DNA of 64,000 nucleotides from Amanita rubescens (Eukaryota; Basidiomycota; Agaricomycetes; Agaricales; Amanitaceae): assembly GCA_015039365.1 (NCBI GenBank), contig WION01000041.1:219231-283230 (forward strand). Direction: 5' to 3'. Positions 46,415-57,401 of the stretch are shown here, piece after piece. The stretch's first letter is position 1; each line of letters begins with the position of its first letter. A program made the position numbers and the translations under genes. The notes under the pieces are model-generated. The model did not search any database, was not told the DNA's origin, and saw only the letters and a list, made by a program, of their open reading frames with translations.

Positions 46415-49400
46415 CTATGCATTTACATCTGCTCCTTTGTCCAGCAGGAGCTTGACAATTTCAGCATGATCCTCATATAATGCAGCCTGTAATGCAGTGT
46501 TATAGAGTCCACCCTGTGCATTTACATATACTCCATTGTCTAGGAGAAGCTTGACAATTTTAGCATAACCTCCACAAACTGCAGCTTGTAATGCATTGCC
46601 ATAGTGTCCACTCTGTGCATTTACATTTGTTCCCTTGTCCAGGAGAAGCTTGACAATTTTAGCATGACCCTCACATGATGCAGCCTGTAATGCATTGCCA
46701 TAGTATCCACCCTGTGCATCAACATCTGCTCCCTTGTCCAGGAGCAGCTTGACAATTTCAGTATGACCCCCATATGATGCAGCCTGTAATGCATTGCCAT
46801 CAAGTCCACCCTGTCCCTTTACATCTGCTCCTCTTTCCAGCAGAAGCCTGGCAATTTCAGCATTACCCTCAGATGATACAGCCCGCACACCCAGTGTACT
46901 TATATCTGCTCCCTTGTCCAGGAGTAGCTTGACAATTCCAGCATGACCCTGAAATGATGCAGCCTGTAATGCATTCCCATAGAGTCCACCCTGTGCATTT
47001 ACATATATTCCCTTGTCCAGGAGAAGCTTGACAATATCAGCACGATCTTCACATGATGCAGCCTGTAATGCATTGCCATAGAGTCCACTCTGTGCATTTA
47101 CATCTGTTCCCTTGTCTAGGAGTAGCTTGACAATTTCAGCATGACCCTGATGTGATGCAGCTTGTAATGCATTGCCATAGTATCCACCCTGTGCATTTAC
47201 ATTTGCTCCCTTGTCCAGGAGCAGCTTGACAATTTCAGCATGACCCCCATATGATGCAGCTTGTAATGCATTGCCATACTCTCCACCCTGTGCATTCACA
47301 TCTATTCTCTTGTCCAGGAGTAGATTAACAATTTTAGCATGACCCTGATGTGATGCAGCCTGTAATGCATTGCCATAGTATCCACCCTGCACATTTGCAT
47401 CTGTTCCCTTGTCCAGGAGAAGCTTGACAATTTCAGGATGACCTCTATATGATGCAGCCTGTAATGCATTGCCATAGAATCCACCCTGTGCATTTACATC
47501 TGTTCCCTCATCTAGGAGTATCTTGACAATTTCAGCATGATTCCCACGTGATGCAGCCTGTAATGCATTACCAAAGTATCCACCTTGTGCATTTATGTCT
47601 GCTCCCTTGTCTAGGAGAAGCTTGACAATTTCAGCTTGGCCCTCAAATGATGCAGCCTGTAATGCATTGCCATATTCTCCACCCTGTGCATTTACATCTG
47701 CTCCCTTGTCTAGGAGTAGCTTGACAATTTTGGCAGGACCACAATATGATGCTGCTTGTAATGTATTGCCATAGTATCCACCCTTTGCATTTATATCCAC
47801 TCTATTGTCCATCAAAGGTTTCTCAATTTCAACATTATGTTCAGATGGTGATACCTGCAATTCATTTCCATATGTCCCTTCCTCTGCATCCACATTTCCT
47901 CTATCACCAAGGAAGAGCTTGACAGTACCAATATGTCCACCACTTGCTGCAAGCTGGCAAGCTGCATTATAAGCATCTGCCCATTGGTTGCTTGTGATGA
48001 AAGTTGTGACAATTTCTTCCATTCCAAAAAATGCAGCATAATGGAGTGGTGTTAAATCATCATAGTGATCAAGTAACCAAAGTCCATCATATTCATCTTT
48101 CCATCTCTCCAAAGAACCATCCTGGAAAAATATTATTGTCAAGTCCTTCAGAAACTGGTTTTTGTTGCTAAGCGTGTAATGCTTTGGCCAAAGCTGAGTT
48201 GAATAGCCCATGAGTGATAACTCTCCTTCATCAACCTGCATTCCATATTGCATAAGATATTTCAAGCAGCAGTAAGCAATGGAGGCATGGCCAGAAGCTA
48301 TATCAGGTAATCCCATTTTTGTTGGTTTGCCAAGGAAGTATTCCTTCACAGATGCATGAGCTAGTTGAACTGTGTTACTAGCCCCCTTTATTACAAGGCT
48401 AGAACACAACTGTATCACATCATCTAGATGTGCCAGGGCTAAGTCAGAATCAAAATTGCCACTGGATGCATCACTGGCAAATGTCACAACAGTGCATAGT
48501 TCCTCTCTTGACAAGGGATGCATTCCTAAAACCAACCATTGCAGAATAATGTTTGCAGAAGGCATCTCTCTTTCTTCAATCCTCTCAAGTATTTGATTAT
48601 ATATGGCCTCTAGATCCTTTGGAAGGCATGTTAATGTTTCCATGAGTACCTTTTGGTTTGCACAGTGCTTCAATTCTTCAACTTGACATGCAACCCAATG
48701 AAACCTTTCAATATTTTAATACTTTTGATAAGAAGCATATGTGATAATACATACATTCCATTTGCCCCACCAATTAGTGCATTCTTTACATCCTGTTGAA
48801 TGGTGTGACCCCATCTCCTCAACCTATCATCTTTACCAACCACTGTGTGGATATAGGATAGGATGTCATGAGCAATTAATTCTGCAGCCAAATATATTTC
48901 TCCTGGGGCACATTCCCCCATTGTGACACCAATGTATTGCTCTCTCCTGCTGCTCACCAAAAGGTGAAAATTGGGTAACTGCCAGTCATGAATGACTTTG
49001 ATCACTTGATCAAATAATTGGCAATAATCATCACATTCATCAAGGGCATCAATGATTATATAGGCTTGCTTGAAACATTGCAAAAACCTCATAAGCAGTT
49101 GAAGGAGTTCACCCTCTGTTGGGTAGTATGCCAAGTTGGCTTGTAAGCTTGCAAAGGGCAAGTAACTATAAGACTGAGCTGTAAGACTCCAAACCAGAGA
49201 TGAAAGAAGACTTTTGGAAGTTTGCTTTTCCTTGTCATTAAAGTCAAAATAGAAAAAGGCCAAACCAGTTTCAGGCTGATCCTGAATAATGACTTTGATG
49301 TCCTCAATGATGGTGGAACTATGGATGTATTTCCTCCTTCAATATTAAAAGGAATCAGTAGGCAGGATACCCACCAAATGAGTGTCTTTCCACAACCAGC

Positions 49401-49613
49401 TAGAAATTATTGAGTCACTCAGACTAATATTAAAATTTTGGAGATATCACTAACATATGCCATTGATCCACAAGAAAGAGTTAGACTCTTTCTTCCAGGT
49501 AGCATACCTATCATCCTCAGGAAGCCACTGACCAGTGCCTTCATGGTGTTTCTTCCTAGCATTGTATTGATTGGTTGATGGGTCAGGTGGAGTCAACCAA
49601 TTTCTGATTTTTT
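46415..49613 (-). CDS. NACHT-ankyrin STAND NTPase, copy B (5' end unresolved)
   Basis: Exons are 49613-49455 (IRNWLTPPDPSTNQYNARKK ... FLWINGI), a 25-nt microexon 49399-49375 (SGCGKTLI, Walker A), 49318-48755 and 48704-46415. The third exon carries LAFFYFDFNDKEKQTSKSLL, AYIIIDALDECDDY as Walker B, FHLLVSSR and IGGANGM. The last exon begins FHWVACQVEELKHC, continues with LERIEEREMPSANIILQWL, a degenerate linker and about 14 ankyrin units. All joins keep frame. The predicted role is an NLR-like STAND ATPase sensing a non-self or self-modified ligand through the repeats, as known for fungal HET and NWD proteins. No N-terminal effector domain or ATG was found before 49613. The frame ends where a Gln codon of the ankyrin consensus (VNAQGG) is TAG, so the C-terminus is shorter than copy A. 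Intact otherwise. Confidence 0.85.
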
Positions 49614-51122
49614 CTGCAGTGAGAGTATCAGGTATAATGAGGTACCATTGAATTACTAGTCAGCAAACCAAGAAGTTCCTCAGAATTCACTAGATAACAT
49701 TTTAAGGCTCAAAGTTTACATATCATTCATGATTCATCACATACTGCTTATGACCTGATCGTGTGTCTGTGTCTAATCATGTCAGAATTTAGTGCAGAAC
49801 TAATGACTGGTAAACACACATAGTTCCCACGGACGTCCTCTGTGGAATTGTCTTTGAAAGCATTCATTTTGGCAATATGATCGGAATCAATAGTGAACGT
49901 AGAAGATCAAGATGACTGTGTCACTTCAAGTCACGAGTCACATTTTCCCAGTATCCCGCGTTGAACAGCAACTCGGACGCATTGTTCTGGGCCATCTGGG
50001 CCAACACTCGTGACTCCGTATTCTGCAGGCATCTGGTCAGCCAGGTTCAAGATACCGATGCAAAGATCAAAGCAGGGGGGCAAGTAAATGCATCTAGTAT
50101 CGCATATGGGCGAACGTTCTAGGGTACGCGTTTCCGACAACGGACTACATCGTCTTATCGATCTCCTTTAGCGCTCAGCCTCGCGATCCAGGTTTATATC
50201 TAGACCTACACTACCATATCCTCAGAAACGTCTGCTTCCTACGCCTATAGAAATTCTTCTGCAATTTCATCCCCAGTGCCTCGACCCGTAACATGCTCAG
50301 GGTTCCCATTCCACTTTTCTCCCGTGATGAGACCCACTCCTAAAGAACACCAACGGATTGAAAACCTACAACCAAACCCGATCGTGCCATGGGTACTCCG
50401 GCGGCCACACACACCGTTGCTTGAACACCAGCACATCGTTCGTGAGCCGTGACGAGTCGTCTGTATCTAGACAAAAAGCAACTCTGAATATTTGTTATAG
50501 AGGCTGCCGGAAAGGAAAATTGGGTGTCTGTGTGGTTTCAAAGTTGGCTGGCCGATGAGCGATGCGTCGGTCACAGCCAGGCTCGTTGAGAAGGGAGCAT
50601 CACCGGATGGGCGATGATCGATGATGCGGGTGAACGTCACTCGCCGCCTCACTATTCGACTCTTGTAGTATTTGCTATACATACCATCTCGTGTATATGA
50701 ACATAGAGTTCGACAAATGGTTCCAATTGTAATAACTATCACGAAAATTAAACCCTACTAACCTTAAGCTTATACCCCAGCGCTTCTTTTCCAGATTCAG
50801 ATACACGGTGGCAACGCCCGGAACTGTTGACCACCCACTGTCCGCTGGCGATCGGCTAGTACCCATTTTAGGCATATTTTCTCCCTGCAAGATAATCTGA
50901 ATTTATCGCGAATGTGAACTCGATAGGCTATGCGTAGATGTCTAGTGTTCTGCACCAGAAATTGTGATTCCGAGTCATGCACCACACTTTGCCATTCCGT
51001 TGGTGTTTTAATGATTATCATGGTCTATACAGGTTTGAAAAGCCTTGTGGCAGGCTGGGATTCAGCTTAAATTATGACATGTTCATCATATATTTGTGTT
51101 CAAGTTTGCAGCGTGTATTTTA
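49614..51122. repeat. 5' flank of copy B, duplicated at 41286-43100
   Basis: Colinear with the flank of copy A (see 41286-42429 and 42721-43099), without the bZIP and glycosyltransferase fragments. Similarity ends near 50950. 50950-51122 is AT-rich and shows nothing else. Confidence 0.7.
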
Positions 51123-54100
51123 CTACAAGTGGTGATTACGGCGACCGAACATGTTGTCGAGCATCATTATATCATGTTCTGCTTTAATAAGTTTCCCGTC
51201 TACCGCATCATCGGGTCTCCAGATGTCAGCGCGATTTACGTTCATGGGGTATGTCACTTCTCCAATCTTTCCTGCCCAGTCAAAGTCAAGGAACAAAAAC
51301 TTGTCGCTGGCGATCTTCTCCACCATAATTTTGGCATTGCAGAAATCTCCATGGACCATTCCCTTTTGATGCAGCTCTTGAAGCTTCTCCTTGATGAGAT
51401 CGTAGAGGTGGCCACGCATCACCGTGGAAGTAGAGAATAGGGAAATATAATTCTTCCCAATCCTATCCATAACTACCATGATCCAACCGCCGGGCAAGGA
51501 TTCGAAACCAAGTAACCTCGGGGCGATCCGCATGTTGGCACAAGCTTCATGGACTTGGCGTGAATAGCGACGAGTATACTTGATGCAAACTTTTTTTCTA
51601 TCCGCGTTTCGGATAGTAGCAAAAAAAACGAGCTTCGCGCTTAGGTCGTAGAACGTTTCTTTATCAGTGGGTTCGTCGTAATCAATGTATACTTCCGAAT
51701 TCGAGTCGAGAGATGTAAATTTGCATGGGTATGGGAACCAACGACGAGGTAACAAGTCAGGCTGAGGTTTAGGCCTAGTATAGCATTCTGCCAGCTTAGG
51801 CAGTGCTTTCTTCAGGGCGGAAATCGTACGGCAGAACGCAATGCGCATTGTCTCGTTCGTCATATGACAATGCAACGGGAACGCCACAGTCAGCGGTTCT
51901 ATTACCGGCCGGTCTTGCCAAACAGCGCCAGAGAAGCTGAGATGTGATCCTGGGACAGACATTAAACCCCAAATAGCTGCTGTAGCAACAACATACCTGT
52001 AATGATCATGAACAAACATGGTCGCCGCAAATTGCTTGTTTTGTTTTTCTCAAAATAAACCCGATTCGCTTCTAAATAGTGGAAAGACAACGCGAGGTAT
52101 GGATCGGACTTGGTCATACACGATTCATTCTCACACTTCACGCCAAAATAGATGCCCGAGTCTTCACCCTTTAGACCCGCGTCGAGCTGATACAGCGTGC
52201 TGGGAATGGAGCGGCTCTCGACAGGAAGACAGAATTCCTCCAATATGTCAGTAATCGCACAGAGTCGGTCATTCTCGTATGGAAACAGGTTAGGCATTGT
52301 CTGTAACAGTTTCAAGGCGAGTTCGTTATCGTCCCGAGTGGGTATTGCACTTGTGCAGCTCTCAGCAAAGTCGGCAAAAATTGGATGAAGCAATGTTATG
52401 GGAATCTTTCCCGATGCGGCACGAGGTCGCGCATTATGGATAGCTATTTCGGGATCCTCCTGCTCCGCCCTGAGTTTGTTCATATCCTGCGACCCAGTTT
52501 CCGCTGCGGTAGAAGGAGCCGCCTTCTTTCGGGCGTTAAGAAAATCTCCCGGCAAAGGCAGATTCCATTTAAATGAGGCCTCTGTGCGCGGCATCAATAC
52601 TTGGATTAAACCTATGACGAACCGAGACTAACCTTTTTGGGGGTACCAGACGACGATATGGATATGGCCACTCTCCGGTGAAATCACAAAGATGTCAGAC
52701 CACTTTGAGTCATCAGAGATTTGTTTTTCTTCCAGGATTCCCCTCGCACGCTGTTCAATGTCTGGTTCCTGAAAGGAGATAAGAGCCTATGAAAGGTGAT
52801 TAAAATTATTCAGATTTGACTGTTAAGGCCTCACCCGCCATAAACCAATCAAACGTGCATCAACATTGTTCGGCACAATGGACTTCTCCTTCAACATCCA
52901 TCGCAAATCACTGACAAGCTGATTGCTATTGACGGATACAGAAATCATACGACTTGTGTTTTGCTTTTCAACGATCCAACACGCGACGTCGAAGTTCAAT
53001 TTGGGCGACCATGCGATAATGTGAACGTGGTCCCGTTGCGGCGGGGTACAATAGATGCTTGATAGCGTCGTTGTGGAATCAAGTGGATCGCCTTTCATTC
53101 CCTCGCGAATTTTCTCCTCGGAAAATTGACTTTTCGGTATGGACACCTATGCAAGTCAGCGAAGCGGGATCGTGGCTTGCTAGCTCTCACCTCCCATGAA
53201 ACAAGATCGGACGCATCAATATTTTCTAGTGCCAAACTTTTCTCCTTCTTGATGGCTCGTTGCAAATCACTAATGTATTGGTTATCGTTGATGGTCACTG
53301 AGAAAATTTGTCTCATTTCTTCTCCGACAATCCAGCAATTGAGAGTCAATTTGCGTGACAGTGCGATGATGTGAACATGACCCCGTTGCGGCAGAGTACG
53401 ATAAATGCTTGATAACTTCGTTGTGGAGGCAAGTGGATTGCCTTTCATTTTCTCGCGAATTTTCTCCTCGGACCATTGGCTTTTCGGTATGGACACCTAT
53501 GCAAGTCAGCGAAGCGGGTATCGCGGCTTGCTAGCTCTCACCTCCCATAAAACAAGGTCGGACGCATCAATATTTTCCAGCGCCAAACTTTTCTCCTTCT
53601 TGATGGCTCGATGCAAATCACAAACATATTGACTATCGTTGATAACCACGGGGAAAATTTGTCCCATTTCTTCTCCGACAATCCAGCAATTGAGAGTCAA
53701 TTTGCCCGTCCATACAATGATGTTAATATGACCCGGCGGCGGCGGCGTATCATAAATGCTTGATAGCTTCCTTGTGAGAGCAAGTGGATTGCGTTTCATT
53801 TCCTCCTGAATTTTCTCCTCGGACCATTGGCTTTTCGGTATGGACACCTACATCATTGCAAGTCAGCGAAGCGGGAATCGCGGCTTTGCTAGCTCTTACT
53901 TACCTCCCGTAAAACAAGATCGGACGCACCAACATTTGCTAGCGCTAAGCGTTTCTCCTTCTTGATAGCCTGACGCAAATCACTGATGTCTTGATTACCG
54001 TTGATAGTCACGGAGAAAATTCGTCTCATTTCTTCTCCGACAATCCAGCAAAAGAGGGTCAATTTACCCGACCATACGATAATGTGAACATGATCCCGTT

Positions 54101-54441
54101 GCGGCGGGGTAGTACGATAAATGGTTGACTTCTTTGTCGAAGCAAGTGGGGTGCCTTTCATTTCCTCCCGAATTTTCTCCTCGGTCCATTGGCTTTGCGG
54201 TATGGACACCTATGCACATTGCAAGTAAGCGAAGCGGGCATCCGATCGATTTACTGGCTCTTACCTCCCATAAAACGAGGTCGGATGCATCGATCTTTTC
54301 CAGCGCGAAGCGTTTCTCCTTGATGGCTCGTTGAAGGTCCATGACTCGCTTATTGCTGTCGATTTCCACAAGGAATCTGTTGGTAAGAGCATCTCCTACG
54401 ATCCAACAGTCCAACTCGAGAGTTGATGATGAGTTGACCAT
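51123..54441 (-). CDS. Crinkler-type ubiquitin-like domain x5 fused to a protein-kinase-like domain
   Basis: Exons are 54441-54265, 54209-53904, 53847-53542, 53496-53191, 53146-52835, 52786-52633, 52581-51997 and 51949-51123. They sum to 2973 nt, 991 codons with stop. Exon 1 starts MVNSSSTLELDCWIVGD and has the Crinkler (CRN) N-terminal ubiquitin-like pattern (L.CWIVG...F.V.I.....V.DL..AIK.EK...L..IDASDLVLWEV). Each of exons 2-4 is 306 nt and encodes the post-domain linker (SIPKSQWSEEKIREEM, then LSSIYRT.PQR.HVHIIVW) plus a fresh copy of the domain; exon 5 is a diverged fifth. Exon 6 is a last linker. Exons 7-8 encode a kinase-like domain with MVHGDFCNAKIMV and FLFLDFDWAGKIGEV (HGD and DFD in place of HRD and DFG), as in basidiomycete FunK1-like kinases. 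A glycine loop is not obvious, so activity is uncertain. CRN domains mark intracellular effector-like proteins in oomycetes and fungi. Confidence 0.88.
52835..54209 (-). repeat. tandem exon duplication, unit about 350-360 bp
   Basis: Four successive exon-intron units start at 54209, 53847, 53496 and 53146. They share exon size (306, 306, 306, 312 nt), phase-0 introns of 44-56 nt and near-identical intron sequence (GCTAGCAAGCC.CGATACCCG region; CTTCGCTGACTTGCA). Units 3 and 4 (53542-53847 and 53191-53496) are the most alike. This is direct evidence of recent unequal crossing over of whole exon-intron units. Confidence 0.9.
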
Positions 54442-54738
54442 TCGCGTTGCGGTTCCCACAATGCGCAGGCTGCAGCCGTACACGTTGGAATAGGGCAGGC
54501 AGGACTTTACAAGTAACCCGATATATAGAGACCTTAGACTACCGAAAAAACACTAAAATATATATGCTACTTCTGCTTGTATATGTAAAAAATGTACGTA
54601 GAGACGGACAACACGAAACACTCGAAAAGGTTACAATGGAGGTGGGGGGAGGGGGCTCAACACGAAAAAAAAAAAGCGAGAGGATAAACTAATGGAAAGA
54701 GTCCTTTATACTTTTTCTTGCCTTTGGACTTCTCTTCT
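54442..54738. other. region between Crinkler-kinase start and bZIP stop
   Basis: Holds the presumed promoter of the Crinkler-kinase gene (minus) and the 3' end of the bZIP gene. An A/G-rich block with A10 lies at about 54665-54675. No separate gene is seen. Confidence 0.5.
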
Positions 54739-57286
54739 CTATGACTTCTTGCTCACCGTCAGACTCCGCATGCTCTCCTCCAAAATTTCCGTACACCGAC
54801 ACTTCCTCTCCTCCATCTTCTTGCTTTCTTCTCGCGAACTACCTCCACCGACGCTTATAGCGGCCATACCCGCCGTCAAGCTAGATAAGGCAGCAGCCGA
54901 GGGTTCGAGGTCTACAACTTTGACGACGGCCTTGCCCTCGAGGACCTTGCGGACCTTGTCGACATCCCAGTTCTTGGCGGCCCCCGTCACAGACGAAGAA
55001 GACGAAGGAGTCGTGTGTCCGCTGAACGCGTCCCAGAATGCGCTGCCCAACTTCTTGAATAGAGTTTGTCCCGCCAGTACAGCGAGCGCGGCATTTTGGT
55101 CTCGTTGTTCGCGGTCTTTCTCTTTCTCCTTGGACCGTTCGAACGAGCCCTTGAAACCGAGGTTCGGTGAACCGGGAGGTGTTGGTAGACCGCCATACGA
55201 TGATGAGTACGAGCTGGATGCCAATGATGAATGCTTTCCGGACAAGAGCGCAGAAAGTGTTGAATGAGAAGGACCCGGGGTAGAAGGTGGAGATGAGAAA
55301 TGAAGAGGACGAAGGTTTGATGCAAGGCCGGTAAGTGAAGATGTAGGAGGTTGACGGTGATTTTGAACTGGTTGGCTTTTCTGGAAATGCTGTTGTGCTG
55401 CCATCTTTCCCCAAAGATGCATGCGGTATCTGTACAGGGGAGCATGTCAGTACCTGTCGAGATGAGAAAAAAAATGTACGAACGCGTCTAATGTCTTCAA
55501 TGTGAGCGGATTATTGTCCGCCCAGCCCTCGAATCCGCTAATACTTGACGGAACACCAAAGTTCGTCGATATGTTGACGTTGTTGTTCACCAACGTGCCA
55601 TTGAGAGCAGGATTCATGTTCTCCTGCAAGGCACGTGTGACGCTCTTCTCACCCCTGGTTACACCCTCGTTGACACCACCCGCACCCAAGGTGTGCAGAT
55701 CGGGTATGAGAACTGTATGAACGGGAGTGATTCCTCCTCCCATACCCATGAAGGAGGAGCGGGTAGTACCGCCCCAGAAAGCGGCGGCGCCCAACCTCGG
55801 CGATGTGGGAAGATCTTTCTGCGTATTTGGTGTAAGCAAGCCAAGGGAAGATGAAGAGGGTTGAGGTGAGGAGGATGGAGTTGGCAATGAGAGGGATCCG
55901 GTTGCATTGGTTGCACTGGAATGCGGGGTGAGAGTGGGGTCGATGACGCCGGACACGTTGGTAGATGCCAGTGACGTAGACGATTCGCCGAGGATGGCTG
56001 ATCCGGAACTCGGCCCAGCTGCCGGCAGGGTCCCCGAGATGGAACCTAGGGTTGACACAGCCAAGGGCGCTGGCGGTGGAAGGTTCAGGCTGGCAAGGGA
56101 CTCTGTTCCCCGACCTTCTAGAAGAATCTTCTTCAGCGCTGCAATCTCCTGACGTAAGGCTAGGTTCTCTGATTGGGTCGAACCAAGCTCGCTTCGGACG
56201 GCATCAAGGAGGCGGTCCCGTTCTGCAATATCCCCTTCGAGCGTAGTGATGTATTCTGCCGAGCGTACGCGTCAGCACGGCAAAGCGGATACAGGAGTTA
56301 ATTGAAACTGTACCTTTTCGTCTTACACGGAAATTACGCGCAGAGATTTTATTCCTCAATTGCCGTTTTTCTTTGCTAGACATCTTTGCGAGCACCTCGG
56401 GCGGTGGGCGCCAGTCGATGGCAAGATCGTCATTGTTGCCGGCCCCTGTAAAGGGCGACTCTTCCGAGTCGCCGATGCTAGAAACTTCGGATGTGGCACG
56501 AGCCTTGGTCCTCTTCAGTGCAGCCGCATTAGCTGCGATGGTCGCCGCGGACTGTCCGGAAGTAGTGGACAACAGACTAGAATTTTCTTTATCTCGACTG
56601 CTGTGTGATGCGGGTGAAGCGCTCTTTTTGACGATGCCACCGCTTTGTACGGTGCCCTTTCTTGACTTTCCGTGTCCTCCCACCTTTGCGGGCGTAATCG
56701 TAAGCGTGAGACGTTCTTTTTGCTCCTCTATCTTTTCCGCTTGCTTCTGTGGCGGGGGCTGTGCTTCCTGAGAAGAAGAATCTTCCTCTTCCGTCGTTTC
56801 CAACTGGGTGGTGGAGCTAGATGATGCAGGAGTGCCAACGAGAGCAGGATCGATACCAAGATAACTGGCGAGATCTGAGGATGAAACACCGTCCATGGAC
56901 ATGACTGAATCCATGTTGAAACCCATGGGGAGATCCATCGGTATGTGCATGCCGGGGTAATGCATGATCGAGTTCATCCCTGGCAAAGACATGAAGTCAT
57001 AGGCGGCAGGGTCCTTGAGCGACTCGTCGTCTAAGAAAGAGAATCCGGAACCATTGGGGGAAGCTGAAGCGAGCGATGAAATACCAAAATCAGGAAACGC
57101 TGCGGGTGGCAGGTCCTGGGGCGGGGTAGTCAATAAGCTGTGGAAAGGTGACTGAGGGGGAGAAGAATCATTGTCTGAAGGGGGGGAAGATGAGGAAGAA
57201 GAATTGGCTGGCGCAAAGAGGTCAGTGTTGATAAAATCGGCGAAATCTGCACCGAGGTGAGATGGATGACTGTTGTCGACAAGCAT
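54739..57286 (-). CDS. bZIP transcription factor, 811 residues
   Basis: Exons are 57286-56314, 56255-55484 and 55429-54739 (973+772+691 nt, 812 codons with stop). The start is MLVDNSHPSHLGADFADFIN, followed by a long acidic, Ser/Pro-rich activation-like region. The bZIP basic region is SSKEKRQLRNKISARNFRVR followed by RKEY (conserved N-x7-R), split by the first intron right before EYITTLEGDIAERDRLLDAV. Its leucine zipper runs through SELGSTQSENLALRQEIAAL. A conserved C-terminal block LDAYRMHLWGKMAAQQHFQK depends on a GTTCGT donor at 55483. The rest is Ser-rich, ending RCTEILEESMRSLTVSKKS. It should bind DNA as a dimer in the nucleus; targets are unknown. It is transcribed divergently from the glycosyltransferase at 57402, with 115 bp between starts. 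Confidence 0.9.
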
Positions 57287-57401
57287 TATTCTGTTGCCTT
57301 TCTAAGCAACCCCGCTGTTCTACTCTCGATGATGTAATACTTTCTCAGCACGTGACTTCCCACCAACGCGTCAGAAAAAGAAAAAAAAGGGGCTCCAATC
57401 A
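57287..57401. promoter_or_regulatory. 115-bp bidirectional intergenic region
   Basis: Lies between the ATG of the bZIP gene (minus) and the ATG of the glycosyltransferase gene (plus). It contains an A-rich block (AAAAAGAAAAAAAAGG at about 57373-57388) and CACGTGAC at about 57350, an E-box-like CACGTG site. Shared regulation is inferred from distance only. Confidence 0.5.

Noticed and set aside
36075..49613. NACHT-ankyrin segments as transposons
   Set aside because: No transposase, reverse transcriptase, terminal repeats or target-site duplications were seen; duplication with flanking genes explains them better.
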